A stretch of 64,000 bases of DNA from Chryseobacterium artocarpi (lineage in GTDB: Bacteria; Bacteroidota; Bacteroidia; Flavobacteriales; Weeksellaceae), in assembly GCF_001684975.1 (NCBI RefSeq), contig NZ_MAYH01000001.1, forward strand, positions 310,001-374,000, given 5' to 3'. Both the position numbers and the translations under genes were made by a program. Of this stretch, positions 34,623 to 44,939 are shown one piece after another; position 1 is the first letter of the stretch; every line of letters starts with the position of its first letter. Below the pieces are notes generated by a model, which saw nothing but the letters and a program-made list of their open reading frames with translations, had not been told where the DNA came from and ran no database searches.

Positions 34623-35133
34623 GGTGCAAATTTACGGTTTTTAAAGTAAATCTTATTCATGTATAACAATTTGAAGAATCTTGATTTTGAATTTAATGAT
34701 TGAGATTATGAATATATAGGTTAAAACTATCAACTCCTTTAGTTAAATTTTAGAGTAAGATTTTTATAATATGCGAATAATGTATTTAAGGTTTTGTTTT
34801 TTAATGAAATTTATAAAAATGAGCTTTATGTTTTTAGGATTATTAAACCTGTTTTATTGAAGATTATATTGAAATTTTAAATAATATAAAAAGATATCTT
34901 GATTATATCTTAATTTTAAGTTATAAAAAATATTACTCTTTAGTTTGTTTGTATTTGTTTTGAAATTGATGCTATAAAAAATGATTCTTCAATGAACAAA
35001 AAGGTTCGAGACAATATTTTATTGTTTGTCATGAGTTTGGTATGTTAATTGTTTATTAGGCGGTCATGGGTATGGAAATATCATATTTTTATCAATAAAA
35101 TGAAAATAATTCGTTAAAATACTATAAAAAAAC
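34623..35133. other. AT-rich intergenic region
   Basis: About 510 bp between divergent mnmE and a secreted-protein gene, extremely rich in A and T. It must hold both promoters. No ORF, RNA or repeat was recognised. Confidence 0.45.
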
Positions 35134-36186
35134 ATGAGGAATTTAAATTTTTTCAATATTAATAAGAAAATGATTTTTCTATTAATGGTTGCCTTTTACT
35201 CCGTTGCAAACGCGCAGTGTATACCTTATACGGGACAGGTTATGACCACTGGAAATACATATTGTATCAGTGGAGGTTACACAACATTAAGTGGTGTGAG
35301 TATTCCTGATGGGGCTACTCTTATCGTTCAGTCCGGAGAGTTTCAGGTATCAGGTATTCAGGTTATGGGGAACCTTGAAATTGGTGATGGAGCAAGTGTG
35401 AAATCTAATGGGTCAATTACAATCGGGGTTTATGGTAGTAATAAAGACTCAAGAGTTAAATTGGGAACAAAATCATATATTTCTCTTACTGGTGCTGTGG
35501 TTCAGGGAGATCCAAGTGCTGCTGGGTTCTATCCGGGACGTACTTCTATGATTGAGATGGGAACAAACAGTTTGGTGGAAATATGTGGAACCTTTACTCA
35601 ACAATCCACAACCTATCCATCGGTTAAATATGTGGGAATACCAACAGGTAGAGCTTACTGTATTGCTAAGGCTGATGTAAGTGGAGGTGGTGGCGCCTCT
35701 GTAATAAGTGATGATAGTCAGATTGTGGCTATTGCTATGGGATCAGTTGTTGGATTAGGTATGGGGAATGCTAGTTTCTGTGGTCCTAATGCTACATCTG
35801 CTACATGTCCATCTTTGTGGCCTAGTGGATTGTCAGATGATAAACAAGTTTGTGGTAATGCACCTGTGATTATTAATGAAATAGATTCATTCTGTACTAA
35901 GGCTGCAACAACAGGAACTCCTGATGGATACACAAAATTCGGGATTACAGTACAACAGAAAAATAATGCATGGCCTGAAAATGTCCCAAATGGTTTCCTT
36001 GCTATGGAAGCTAAAAACAAAGGTTTTGTGATTACAAGAGTTCAGCATGTAAGTCAGACTCCACAACCAGGAGATGCTATTGCAGATCCAAAAGAAGGAA
36101 TGTTATTATATGATATCCAGGATAAATGTGTAAAACTTTATAATGGTACTAAGTGGAAATGTGTAGAAAGAAGTTGTAACGATTAA
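35134..36186 (+). CDS. Secreted protein with Gly-rich beta-helix-like body
   Basis: 350 residues with a signal peptide (to about residue 28, ending SVANAQ). An alternative start at MIFLLMV (residue 13) would give a more normal signal length. Repeated short strands with Gly turns (LIVQSGEFQVSGIQVMGNLE, IGDGASVKSNGSITIG) suggest a right-handed beta-helix. Paired cysteines occur in the middle. The C-terminus (GMLLYDIQDKCVKLYNGTKW, then KCVE) is a motif common at the end of Flavobacteriia surface proteins and is shared with the next gene. Likely a cell-surface or secreted structural protein. It forms an operon with the next gene (18-bp gap). Confidence 0.75.
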   Translation: MRNLNFFNINKKMIFLLMVAFYSVANAQCIPYTGQVMTTGNTYCISGGYTTLSGVSIPDGATLIVQSGEFQVSGIQVMGNLEIGDGASVKSNGSITIGVYGSNKDSRVKLGTKSYISLTGAVVQGDPSAAGFYPGRTSMIEMGTNSLVEICGTFTQQSTTYPSVKYVGIPTGRAYCIAKADVSGGGGASVISDDSQIVAIAMGSVVGLGMGNASFCGPNATSATCPSLWPSGLSDDKQVCGNAPVIINEIDSFCTKAATTGTPDGYTKFGITVQQKNNAWPENVPNGFLAMEAKNKGFVITRVQHVSQTPQPGDAIADPKEGMLLYDIQDKCVKLYNGTKWKCVERSCND

Positions 36187-36204
36187 TCTAATAGATAAGG
36201 TATT

Positions 36205-36720
36205 ATGAAAAATATAAAAAATATAAGTATAGGAGTTGCTCTTGTGATTTTTAACTTTTCTTTTGCTCAGGTAGCTATTGGAAAACAAGTGGTAGACGGT
36301 AATAGCACGGTTTTGGATTTCAATAATGTAACGGGAAATACAAAAGGATTAATCCTTCCGGCAACATCAGGTCTTCCTACCGGAACTCTGGTAAATGGAA
36401 CTTTTATCTTTGATGTAACTGATAATAAAGTTAAAATGTATGAGAATGACACATGGAAGCCTCTTTCTGACGCAGGAAATTCTAGTGCTGTTGTTGCGAA
36501 TACTTCTGCGGAACTAGGGAAAGGAGTAGTAATGGGGGCTGCAAGTAGTACAGCAGATGGAGTTCTAGTATTGGAATCTTCAGATAAAGCAATGATCCTT
36601 CCCCAGGTAGCAACACCTCATATAAATGTTAAAAATCCATATCCTGGAATGATGTGTTATGATATAACCAGCAAAACTCTGGCTATATTTGACGGATCTG
36701 TTTGGAATTACTGGAAATAA
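36205..36720 (+). CDS. Secreted protein sharing the C-terminal motif of its neighbour
   Basis: 171 residues with a signal peptide (MKNIKNISIGVALVIFNFSF, cut after FAQ). Two related segments are visible: GTFIFDVTDNKVKMYENDTW in the middle and GMMCYDITSKTLAIFDGSVW at the end. Both resemble the C-terminal motif of the preceding protein, so the family repeats a small strand-turn-strand unit ending in Trp. GLILPATSGLP and AMILPQVATP are a second repeated pair. Exported, function unknown, probably surface-associated. Confidence 0.72.
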   Translation: MKNIKNISIGVALVIFNFSFAQVAIGKQVVDGNSTVLDFNNVTGNTKGLILPATSGLPTGTLVNGTFIFDVTDNKVKMYENDTWKPLSDAGNSSAVVANTSAELGKGVVMGAASSTADGVLVLESSDKAMILPQVATPHINVKNPYPGMMCYDITSKTLAIFDGSVWNYWK

Positions 36721-37359
36721 AAATATAAATAATGCCGGAAATTCCGGTTTATATAAGTTTATAATGTGTATTGAACAGTGGCGTAATCTATTTATGTCAC
36801 TGTTTTTTTATAAGTAATTCGCACAAAAAAAGAGATTACAATTGCCTTATTGTAATCTCTTTTTGCTAAACAAGTAACGTAGATTATATCCTCTTATAAG
36901 ATATTGTTTCATCGTACAGTATTGTGTTAATTTGGACCTCTTTTTTCGCTTGTGTTTTTGCAGGTGTTATTTGTTTAGTTTATAAAAGAAATCTCATTTC
37001 TGAGTTTTTTTCATTATCTATGCTTCTGGTTTTTATTAATTAAAAGAGGAATAAATTGTCTTTTGATTAAATTTCAGATGCTAAAGTTTTTCACTTGACA
37101 AACATATTTAATAATCATAAATATCTCCAAAAAAACACATACGACACAGGTACACTATATATGTGTTTTTCAATTTAATAATCTGATTTACAATTATTTT
37201 AGATTGAATGCTGTGAAGTGGAGAGAATTTAAATATGCAGCTATTACTTTAATAAATACTAAATGATAATTTAAATCTTAAGACCTATTATGATTCATGA
37301 ATATGTCAATTGTTTTAAAATTTTAGAAATAATTTTACGATTGCTGTCGTGATTTTGGC
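36721..37359. other. Terminators and AT-rich intergenic DNA
   Basis: About 640 bp. It contains a small hairpin CCGGAAATTCCGG (36734-36746), then AACAGTG/CACTGTT followed by T7, and a perfect bidirectional terminator (given separately). The remainder (36.87-37.36 kb) shows no ORF or RNA. Confidence 0.5.
36827..36864. terminator. Perfect bidirectional terminator
   Basis: AGAGATTACAAT (36831-36842) pairs exactly with ATTGTAATCTCT (36849-36860) across a TGCCTT loop, with A and T runs on either side. It can end rightward transcription from the secreted-protein operon. Confidence 0.92.
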
Positions 37360-37830
37360 TTATACAATTTGAGAGCTTTCTTTAATGCTGTTCATTACAA
37401 AAATACTTTTGGTCTGTCCAATTCCTTCGATTTCCGATAATTTATTGATGAAAAATTCATGAAATTCATCCATATTCGGAGCAAGAATTTTTAGCATGAA
37501 ATCAAAATCACCGCTGATATTATAAAATTCAACCACTTCTTTCAATTTGCTAACCTCTTCAATGAACTTTCCTGCAGTTTTTTTATTGTGAACATTCAAA
37601 GCAATCATACAGATGACCATCATTCCTTTATTGACCTTTTTACGATCTACTACAGCTGTGTATTCTTTGATGATGCCTAGCTTTTCCATACGTTTTATAC
37701 GCTCATGAGTAGGAGTGGGGCTTAGATTTATCCTTGCAGAAATGTCACGGACGCTCATTTTAGCATCCCTTTGAAGAAGTCTTAAAATAGAAAGATCTTT
37801 TTCGTCCGGAGTATAATTTTCTGTTGCCAT
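37360..37830 (-). CDS. Lrp/AsnC-family transcriptional regulator
   Basis: 156 residues: an N-terminal winged HTH (LSILRLLQRDAKMSVRDISA, RINLSPTPTHERIKRME) and a C-terminal RAM/AsnC ligand-binding domain (MMVICMIALNVHNKK ... VEFYNISGDFDFMLKILAPN). Such regulators sense amino acids and form octamers. It is divergent from the MFS pump gene with 142 bp between, so it may regulate that gene and itself. No operator was identified. Confidence 0.9.
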   Translation of the reverse strand: MATENYTPDEKDLSILRLLQRDAKMSVRDISARINLSPTPTHERIKRMEKLGIIKEYTAVVDRKKVNKGMMVICMIALNVHNKKTAGKFIEEVSKLKEVVEFYNISGDFDFMLKILAPNMDEFHEFFINKLSEIEGIGQTKSIFVMNSIKESSQIV

Positions 37831-37948
37831 TTGTTCTGTTTTATGAATATTATTGTATTGAAATAGTTATTTTGTTCTTTTAACATGTTTTATATTTACG
37901 TATTGTTCCAAATTTAATATAAAATTTTCACATATGTTCTGTTAATTT

Positions 37949-37956
37949 TAATTTTG
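37949..37956 (+). promoter_or_regulatory. Candidate -7 promoter box for the MFS gene
   Basis: TAATTTTG fits the Bacteroidota TAnnTTTG box and lies 16 bp before the ATG, which would leave almost no 5' leader. The upstream -33 element is weak. Confidence 0.35.
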
Positions 37957-37972
37957 CAGGAAATTTGAACGT

Positions 37973-39364
37973 ATGGATACAAGGAAGAATATAATATTAA
38001 TTTTAGCGTCGGTAGGAACATTTGTGGAGGCTTTGGATATTGCCATTATTAATTTAACAATTCCTTCTATTCAGGAACAGTTTCGCATCGGAGCAGGAAC
38101 CGTTCAATGGTTGCAAACCCTTTATGTGCTATTCTTTGGAGGCTTTCTTATTATTGGTGGGAAATTATCCGATCAGGTAGGAAGAAAGAAAATGTTTCTC
38201 TGGGGAGCGCTTATTTTCATGTTAACATCATTGGGAGCAGGCTTGTCTCAAAGCTTTGAAATGTTAGCATTATTCAGAGCTTTACAAGGTTTGGGTGCTG
38301 CGTTTGTGATGCCGTCTGCGTTATCCATTGTTACCAATACTTTCAGAGGTGAGCAGGAGAGAAACCGTGCGATAGGAGTTTTCAGTTCTTTCGCTGCAAT
38401 TGGTTCAGGAAGTGGTCTTTCTGTAGGAGGGATTATCAGTACATATTTAAGCTGGCACTGGGTTTTCCTTATTAATGTTCCAATTCTTCTGATCACGCTG
38501 ATCTTATCTTATTATTACCTGCCCGCAGATGAGAAAAACGAAAATAGACAGAAAACGGATATCGTTTCAGGAATATTAATGGTAGTTGGGCTTTTAAGTT
38601 TAACATACGGAACTCATGAGCTGGTTCATGTTAAAGAACAGCCTTTCCTGGTAATAGGTTCCTTGGTAGCAGCAATAGTACTTTTAGTAATGGTATTCTA
38701 TCGATTAAGATCCGTTGCAGAACCTCTATTTGATTTAAAACTGTTTAAACACGGTTCGTTAGTGGTTTCTAATGCCGCTTTCTTTACTCTGGGAGCGTTT
38801 TTTATCGGATTTTTATTCCTGATTTCATTAATGCTACAAAAGGATATGGGGCATAGTGCTGCCTCCGCAGGATTAATGCTTGTTCCTTTCAGTATTTTAT
38901 CAGCTTTAACAGCGAAGTTTGTTTTACCACATATCTCAAAACGATTAAATTCTTCTCAAATGGGAGTTTTCGGATGGTCTTTTATGTTGATGGGAGGAGT
39001 GTTATTATTGATTTCAGTGTTTACAGGACATCCGCTTACTGTTGTTCTTTTGGGGGCTGCATGTATCTCGGGAGTTGGAATGACATTCTGTTTTACAGCA
39101 TTGTCAGTGCTTGGAATTCAGGATGTAGAACCTGCAAATTACGGGTTGGCATCAAGTTTGAGTTCTACAAGCTACTTCTTAGGAGCCGGAATCGGATTGT
39201 CATTTATGACGCTAATGAGTCAGGTTTTTCCTTCAGAATTTGCAGTAGGAAGCCTTAATATTATAATCTTAATTGGTTACGCTCTTTTGGCACTGGGAAT
39301 GTTATTCTATTTTATATTGAAAAGCTTAAAAATGGAGCAGACGAAAGTAGCTGTTTCATCATAG
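37973..39364 (+). CDS. MFS drug efflux transporter, DHA2 (EmrB/QacA) type
   Basis: 463 residues with about 14 hydrophobic helices. Motif A (GGKLSDQVGRKKMF) follows helix 2, an acidic residue sits in helix 1 (VEALDIAIINLTIPSI, the typical DHA2 start), and motif C-like GSGSGLSVGGIIS is in helix 5. The family exports drugs or other amphiphiles by proton antiport in the inner membrane. The divergent Lrp-type regulator is its likely controller. No periplasmic adaptor gene of the EmrA type is adjacent, so it probably acts alone. Confidence 0.92.
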   Translation: MDTRKNIILILASVGTFVEALDIAIINLTIPSIQEQFRIGAGTVQWLQTLYVLFFGGFLIIGGKLSDQVGRKKMFLWGALIFMLTSLGAGLSQSFEMLALFRALQGLGAAFVMPSALSIVTNTFRGEQERNRAIGVFSSFAAIGSGSGLSVGGIISTYLSWHWVFLINVPILLITLILSYYYLPADEKNENRQKTDIVSGILMVVGLLSLTYGTHELVHVKEQPFLVIGSLVAAIVLLVMVFYRLRSVAEPLFDLKLFKHGSLVVSNAAFFTLGAFFIGFLFLISLMLQKDMGHSAASAGLMLVPFSILSALTAKFVLPHISKRLNSSQMGVFGWSFMLMGGVLLLISVFTGHPLTVVLLGAACISGVGMTFCFTALSVLGIQDVEPANYGLASSLSSTSYFLGAGIGLSFMTLMSQVFPSEFAVGSLNIIILIGYALLALGMLFYFILKSLKMEQTKVAVSS

Positions 39365-39483
39365 GCGACCTTAAAATTACACAAACTATATGAGGAAGAA
39401 TCGATGCTTAGGGTGTCGGTTCTTTTTTTGTCTTTCGTTGGTTGCACTTTTTCATTACCTTCGTATACCATAATCCGTTTGTC

Positions 39484-40410
39484 ATGGCTAAAAAAATCCG
39501 AAAAGAACCTCTTCCAGAACCTGATTTTGTTTCACAATTGGCTTTTGATGAAGTTTTGCAACAGGTAGATTTTGATCTTAGGATAAAGGAGTTTGTGGTA
39601 ATGGATATAGATAAAGCAAACTATATTATAAAACCGAATATTCCCTATCGTTCAGATTATTTCTGTATTTTCCTTGTACAGGCTGGAAGTGTCGGTTTCA
39701 GGCTGGATGATAAAAGCTACGAAGTGTTTAAAGGAGATGCTGTTTTCTGTCCTATGTCAGAGACCTTTTGGGTAGAGAATATTGCTGATGATTATTGTGC
39801 AACCTATATTTTCTTTTCTGTTGATTTTATTTCCCAGGCTGGGTTCAATTATAAATCCAATAATGTACTGAAGAGTCTTTCATCGGATCCTACTCATATT
39901 ATCAGGGATGAACCTGAACTTTTCAGAAAACTTAATTTTCACCTCGATGAATTAAAGCAGCTTAATAATAAGGAGAAAGATAACTATTATTTTAATGAGA
40001 TGATCTGGCACCATTTCTCATTGGTGATTTATGAGATAGATAATTATTTCAAAAAAATAGAAAAACCTCACGTAGTTACGCATCGTGAAGATGAGCTTAC
40101 GACCAGTTTCTTTAAGTTGGTTCAGGAACACTTCAAAGAAGAACATAATGTTCAGTTCTATGCAGATAAGTTATTTATCAGCCGGAAATACCTGACCAAG
40201 GTGATTAATAAAACAATGTTTAAGACACCACGTGATATTATCCATCAGGTGTTGGCGGTAGAAGCAAGATTATTATTGAGAAATCCCAATCTTAATGTAA
40301 ATGAAGTGGCATCACAGCTTAAGTTCTCAGATCAGGCATCATTCAGTAAATTTTTCAAAAAACATACAGGAAGAGCTCCTTTAGAATACAGGAAAGATGA
40401 TTTGTATTGA
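39484..40410 (+). CDS. AraC-family transcriptional regulator
   Basis: 308 residues from MAKKIRKEPLPEPD. The frame is open 14 codons further upstream, but that extension is hydrophobic and unlike the family. A cupin-like N-terminal sensing domain (about 55-120: FCIFLVQAGSVGFRLDDKSY) precedes a C-terminal double HTH (YADKLFISRKYLTKVINKTM ... NVNEVASQLKFSDQASFSKF, then FKKHTGRAPLEYR). It lies 217 bp upstream of the RND efflux operon on the same strand, and regulators placed like this usually activate the pump. The inducer is unknown. Confidence 0.9.
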   Translation: MAKKIRKEPLPEPDFVSQLAFDEVLQQVDFDLRIKEFVVMDIDKANYIIKPNIPYRSDYFCIFLVQAGSVGFRLDDKSYEVFKGDAVFCPMSETFWVENIADDYCATYIFFSVDFISQAGFNYKSNNVLKSLSSDPTHIIRDEPELFRKLNFHLDELKQLNNKEKDNYYFNEMIWHHFSLVIYEIDNYFKKIEKPHVVTHREDELTTSFFKLVQEHFKEEHNVQFYADKLFISRKYLTKVINKTMFKTPRDIIHQVLAVEARLLLRNPNLNVNEVASQLKFSDQASFSKFFKKHTGRAPLEYRKDDLY

Positions 40411-40626
40411 TAATGAATAGGTTGTGTTTTGGGTGTCTTTTTGATAAAATTAACAATTATTTTTGATTTAAAATATAGAAATATCTTATTTAAATTATCT
40501 ATGAATGATATTTCTCAGGTTTTTAAAAATAAGGAGTCTTTTTGACAAAACAAGGAGTTTTTTGAATAATCCGATTGAATTTTTTTCGTTCGAATTTTGT
40601 CCGGAAAATTTAAAAGGACTATTGTT

Positions 40627-41772
40627 ATGCAAAGATTTTTTATTCAGAAATCAACCATACTTTTCCTCTCGCTCATCGTCTTGGCGGGATGTAGGAAAAA
40701 CAATCAAAACCAATCTTATCAGCAGCAGGCACTAGAGCTTCCTGTAGAAATAGTAAAACAGGGAGACGCTTCTGTTTCCAGAGAATATGCAGCATCTATT
40801 GAAGGAATTTCCAATGTAGAAATAAGACCGCAGGTTACCGGATATTTAAGCAAAATTTTTGTAGATGAAGGAGATTATGTGAAAGCAGGACAGCCTTTAT
40901 TCAAAATTGAAGACAGAATATTCGCTGAACAGTTAAAAAGTGCTCAGGCAGCTTTGATTACAGCACAAGCCAATCTTTCCAGTTCAAGAATTGATTTGGA
41001 CAGAAAAAAAGAACTTTTCAGAAATAAAATGGTTTCCGAAATTCAGGTGAAAGAAGCAGAGGCAGCTTATAATGCAGCGAGAGGTGCGGTAAGCCAGTCA
41101 ACATCTTCTATTGAATCAGCAAAGATCAATCTTAATTTCTCAACAATTAAAGCTCCGGTAAGTGGATTTATTGGTAGGTTTAATTACCGTTTGGGAAGCT
41201 TAATGACACCAGGTAATCAGGAGCCAATCACATTATTGTCAGATATTCACCAGGTGTTTACCTATTTCAGTTTAAGTGAAAATGATTTTAATAATTTTCA
41301 GAAACAATATGCAGGAAGCAGTATTGATGAGGTGATTAGAAATACTCCCGTGGTATCTCTATTACTTTCAGGAGGTGAAAAATATGCTGAAGCAGGTAGA
41401 ATTGATGCCGTAGAAGGGCAATTTAACAAAACTACAGGTTCCATCACGTTAAGAGCAAGATTCAACAACCCGAATAATACTTTAAGAAGCGGAAACACCG
41501 GAAAGATTTTATTAAACCAGTTTTACAGCAATGTGGTTTTGCTTCCCATTGCCTCTACCAGAACTATTCAGGATAAAGTTTTCGTATTTACCATCAAAAA
41601 TGGAAAAGCAGAAATGCTTCCTGTAGAGGTGAATGGAAAAGCCGGTGATAATTTCATTGTATCCAAAGGGCTTAAAGCCGGAGATCAGTATATCGTTTCC
41701 GGTTTCGACAGATTGCAGCCGGGAACTCCTGTAGTGGCACAAAAGAAAAATGCTCAACAGAAAAAATCGTAA
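40627..41772 (+). CDS. RND efflux periplasmic adaptor subunit (membrane fusion protein)
   Basis: 381 residues from MQRFFIQKSTILF, chosen because it places a good lipoprotein signal (LSLIVLAGC) at the N-terminus; an upstream in-frame ATG would bury it. The family parts are in order: barrel-sandwich half (VEIRPQVTGYLSKIFVDEGD, YVKAGQPLFKIED), alpha-hairpin coiled coil (about 85-150), the returning lipoyl half (INLNFSTIKAPVSGFIGRFN), beta-barrel and a C-terminal membrane-proximal domain. It links the inner-membrane pump to the outer-membrane channel. First gene of the operon; the pump gene starts 9 bp later. Confidence 0.95.
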   Translation: MQRFFIQKSTILFLSLIVLAGCRKNNQNQSYQQQALELPVEIVKQGDASVSREYAASIEGISNVEIRPQVTGYLSKIFVDEGDYVKAGQPLFKIEDRIFAEQLKSAQAALITAQANLSSSRIDLDRKKELFRNKMVSEIQVKEAEAAYNAARGAVSQSTSSIESAKINLNFSTIKAPVSGFIGRFNYRLGSLMTPGNQEPITLLSDIHQVFTYFSLSENDFNNFQKQYAGSSIDEVIRNTPVVSLLLSGGEKYAEAGRIDAVEGQFNKTTGSITLRARFNNPNNTLRSGNTGKILLNQFYSNVVLLPIASTRTIQDKVFVFTIKNGKAEMLPVEVNGKAGDNFIVSKGLKAGDQYIVSGFDRLQPGTPVVAQKKNAQQKKS

Positions 41773-41781
41773 GAAGAAATC

Positions 41782-44700
41782 ATGTTAAAGAAAATTATAA
41801 AAAGACCCGTACTGGCAACGGTTATCTCCGTATTGCTGGTGATTCTCGGGATCGTCGGTATGGTCAGCCTGCCGATTACAAAATTCCCGGACATTGCACC
41901 GCCTACCGTTATGGTAACGGCTGCTTATCCGGGAGCCAATGCTGAAACCATTGCAAGATCTGTGGCGCCACCTTTGGAAAATGCAATCAATGGGGTGGAA
42001 AATATGGACTATATTACTTCTACGGCAAGTAATGACGGTACTTTGAGCATCACGGTAATCTTTAAATTGGGAACAGATCCCGATCAGGCGGCAATTAACG
42101 TTCAGAATAGGGTAGCACAGGTAACGAACCAGCTTCCTGCTGAGGTAATTCAAGCCGGAATTACGACTGTGAAAAGGCAGAACAGTATGATCGCGATGGT
42201 TTCCCTGACAAGTAAAGATGGTTCTATGAATGATCTTTTCCTTGAAAACTATGCAAAAATCAATATTGTTCCGGAGTTAAAAAGGGTAAAAGGAGTAGGA
42301 GATGCTATGGTATACGGAAATAAAGACTACTCAATGCGTATATGGCTTGATCCGAATAAACTGACCTCTTATAATCTTACACCATCAGACGTTTCCAGGG
42401 CAATTCAAAGTCAAAACCTTGAAGCAGCACCTGGAAGATTGGGAGAAAGAAGTAAAGAGGTGATGGAATATGTTCTTCGTTACAAAGGAAAATTCACGGA
42501 GCCTGAACAATATGAAAATATCACGATTAAAGCATTGAACGACGGTTCTGTTTTAAAACTAAAAGATGTAGCAAAAGTAGAATTCGGTGCTTACAGTTAT
42601 ACTGTTTCTTCCAATTTCAATAAGAAAGCTTCTGTAACGATGGCAATTTTCCAGATGGCTGGATCAAATGCGAATGAAGTACAGATCGCTCTTCAGGAAA
42701 GAATGAAAGAACTGGAAAAATCTTTCCCTGCAGGAATGGATTATGAAATTCCTTATGCAACAAAAGAAGCTTTGGATCAATCTATTGAACAGGTAATCCA
42801 TACATTGATTGAAGCATTTATTCTTGTATTCATCGTAGTGTATATTTTCTTACAGGATTTCAGATCAACATTGATTCCGGCAATTGCGGTTCCGGTGTCT
42901 ATCGTGGGAACATTCTTCTTTATGAAGATTTTTGGATTCTCTATTAATATTCTTACACTATTTGCCCTCGTACTCACCATTGGTATTGTGGTGGATGATG
43001 CGATTGTTGTAGTAGAAGCGGTTCACGCCAAAATGGAACATAAGAAATTGAACCCGAGGGCGGCAACCATGTCGGCAATGAGTGAAATTACGGGAGCAAT
43101 TGTTTCCATTACTTTAATCATGTCTGCGGTATTCGTTCCGGTGGCATTCATGAGTGGTTCCACAGGATTGTTCTATCAGCAGTTTGCATTAACATTAGCA
43201 ATTGCGATCGTAATTTCGGCAATTAATGCATTGACATTGAGCCCGGCTTTATGTGCTTTGTTCTTAAAACAACATCATGGCGGAGCTCATGAAAAAATGA
43301 ATTTCAAAGACCGTTTCTTTGCAGGATTTAATGCAAGTTTCAATAAGCTGACATTCCGATACGGAAAAGCAGTATTATTCCTTTTAAAGAAAAAATGGGT
43401 CGCATTGGCAATGATTGTTGCTTTCGGAGGATTGTTTGTCTGGATGTCTATGACTACACCAAAAGGATTTATTCCTGACGAAGATCAGAGTTTTATTATC
43501 GTAACTGCCAATCTGGCTCCGGGTGCCTCTAAAGACAGAACATCCAAAGTAGTTTCAGATACAGAAGATCTTTTAATGAAAAATCCAGCGGTAGATAAAG
43601 TGATTTCAGTAGACGGGCTGAACCTGTTCAGTGGTTCGATGTCATCTTCGGCGGCTTCTATTTTCGTTAAATTAAAAAACTCAGGAGAAAGAGGTGCTGT
43701 TAACAATATTAATGATATTATCGGGCAGACCCAAGGAATGCTTTCTCAGGATAAAAGAGCCAATTTCCTTGTGATCAATACACCAACCGTTGATGGTTTC
43801 GGGAATACAAGTGGAATGGAACTGGTGCTTCAGGACCGTACCAACGGACAGCTTCAGAATCTTGGAAATATCTCTTATGGAATGATGGGAGCTTTGATGC
43901 AGAGACCTGAAGTAGCTGTGGCATTTACAACATTTGATGTGACTTATCCGCAGTTTGAAGTGCTTGTAGATGAAGTGAAAGCTGCACAGCTTGGTGTGAA
44001 TGTTTCTGATGTATTAGGGGTGATGCAGGGGTATTATGGAAGTATTCAGGCTTCCGATTTCAACAGATTCGGGAAATATTACAGAGTTTTGGTACAATCT
44101 ACCCCAGAAACAAGACAGGATAAAGAATCCCTGAACGGTATTTTCGTAAAAAATAATTTAGGACAAATGGTTCCGATTAATACTTTGGTAAGCTTAAAAC
44201 AGGTAACCGGAGCTGAAGTCGTAGACCGTTTTAATCTATTCAATTCATCGAATCTTACAGTAATGGCGGCTCCGGGTTATAGTACGGGACAGGCAATGGC
44301 TGCGGTAGAAGAAGTAGGTAAACAGGTGCTTCCTCCGGGATATACTTATGATTATAAAGGAATGAGCCGTGAAGAAGCAGGTTCAAGCTCACAGTCAGTA
44401 ATGATTTTTGGATTGTGTATTGTGTTTGTGTTCTTCCTGTTATCGGCACAGTATGAAAGTTATGTTCTTCCATTCGCCGTATTGATCGCTATTCCGGTAG
44501 GTTTATCAGGCGTTTTTGTGGGAATTACTTTTGCGGAATTATCCAATAATATTTACGTTCAGATTGCTTTGGTGATGTTGATTGGACTTTTGGCAAAGAA
44601 CGGTATTTTGATCGTGGAATTTGCCATTCAGAGACGTAGAGCAGGAAAAAGCCTTATTGCTTCTGCGGTTGAAGGAGCGAAGGCGCGTTTACGCCCAATC

Positions 44701-44922
44701 TTGATGACCTCTCTCGCATTCATTACCGGTTTGATTCCATTGATTTTTGTAGTAGGACCTTCTGCTTTGGGTAACCATTCCATCGGGTATGCAGCGATTT
44801 CAGGGATGCTTTTCGGAACGATCCTAGGTATTTTCGTGGTACCTGTACTTTTCGTAATGTTCCAGGCTTTACATGAAAAAATTAACGGAAGAGTAGTAAC
44901 GGATGCGGATTGGGAATATTAA
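41782..44922 (+). CDS. RND multidrug efflux permease (HAE-1 family)
   Basis: 1046 residues, normal for AcrB/MexB-type pumps. It starts MLKKIIKRPVLATVISVLLV (first helix). Twelve membrane helices are arranged as 1+5 and 1+5 around two large periplasmic loops. The proton-relay Asp pair is present in TM4 (IGIVVDDAIVVVEAV), as are the PTVMVTAAYPGANAETI porter segment and GLLAKNGILIVEFA in TM10. It takes amphiphilic drugs from the periplasm or inner membrane and exports them through the adaptor and channel encoded on either side. Its stop overlaps the reading of the next gene's leader, but the likely start of the channel gene is 17 bp later. Confidence 0.97.
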   Translation: MLKKIIKRPVLATVISVLLVILGIVGMVSLPITKFPDIAPPTVMVTAAYPGANAETIARSVAPPLENAINGVENMDYITSTASNDGTLSITVIFKLGTDPDQAAINVQNRVAQVTNQLPAEVIQAGITTVKRQNSMIAMVSLTSKDGSMNDLFLENYAKINIVPELKRVKGVGDAMVYGNKDYSMRIWLDPNKLTSYNLTPSDVSRAIQSQNLEAAPGRLGERSKEVMEYVLRYKGKFTEPEQYENITIKALNDGSVLKLKDVAKVEFGAYSYTVSSNFNKKASVTMAIFQMAGSNANEVQIALQERMKELEKSFPAGMDYEIPYATKEALDQSIEQVIHTLIEAFILVFIVVYIFLQDFRSTLIPAIAVPVSIVGTFFFMKIFGFSINILTLFALVLTIGIVVDDAIVVVEAVHAKMEHKKLNPRAATMSAMSEITGAIVSITLIMSAVFVPVAFMSGSTGLFYQQFALTLAIAIVISAINALTLSPALCALFLKQHHGGAHEKMNFKDRFFAGFNASFNKLTFRYGKAVLFLLKKKWVALAMIVAFGGLFVWMSMTTPKGFIPDEDQSFIIVTANLAPGASKDRTSKVVSDTEDLLMKNPAVDKVISVDGLNLFSGSMSSSAASIFVKLKNSGERGAVNNINDIIGQTQGMLSQDKRANFLVINTPTVDGFGNTSGMELVLQDRTNGQLQNLGNISYGMMGALMQRPEVAVAFTTFDVTYPQFEVLVDEVKAAQLGVNVSDVLGVMQGYYGSIQASDFNRFGKYYRVLVQSTPETRQDKESLNGIFVKNNLGQMVPINTLVSLKQVTGAEVVDRFNLFNSSNLTVMAAPGYSTGQAMAAVEEVGKQVLPPGYTYDYKGMSREEAGSSSQSVMIFGLCIVFVFFLLSAQYESYVLPFAVLIAIPVGLSGVFVGITFAELSNNIYVQIALVMLIGLLAKNGILIVEFAIQRRRAGKSLIASAVEGAKARLRPILMTSLAFITGLIPLIFVVGPSALGNHSIGYAAISGMLFGTILGIFVVPVLFVMFQALHEKINGRVVTDADWEY

Positions 44923-44939
44923 TTCAAATGATTTTAACA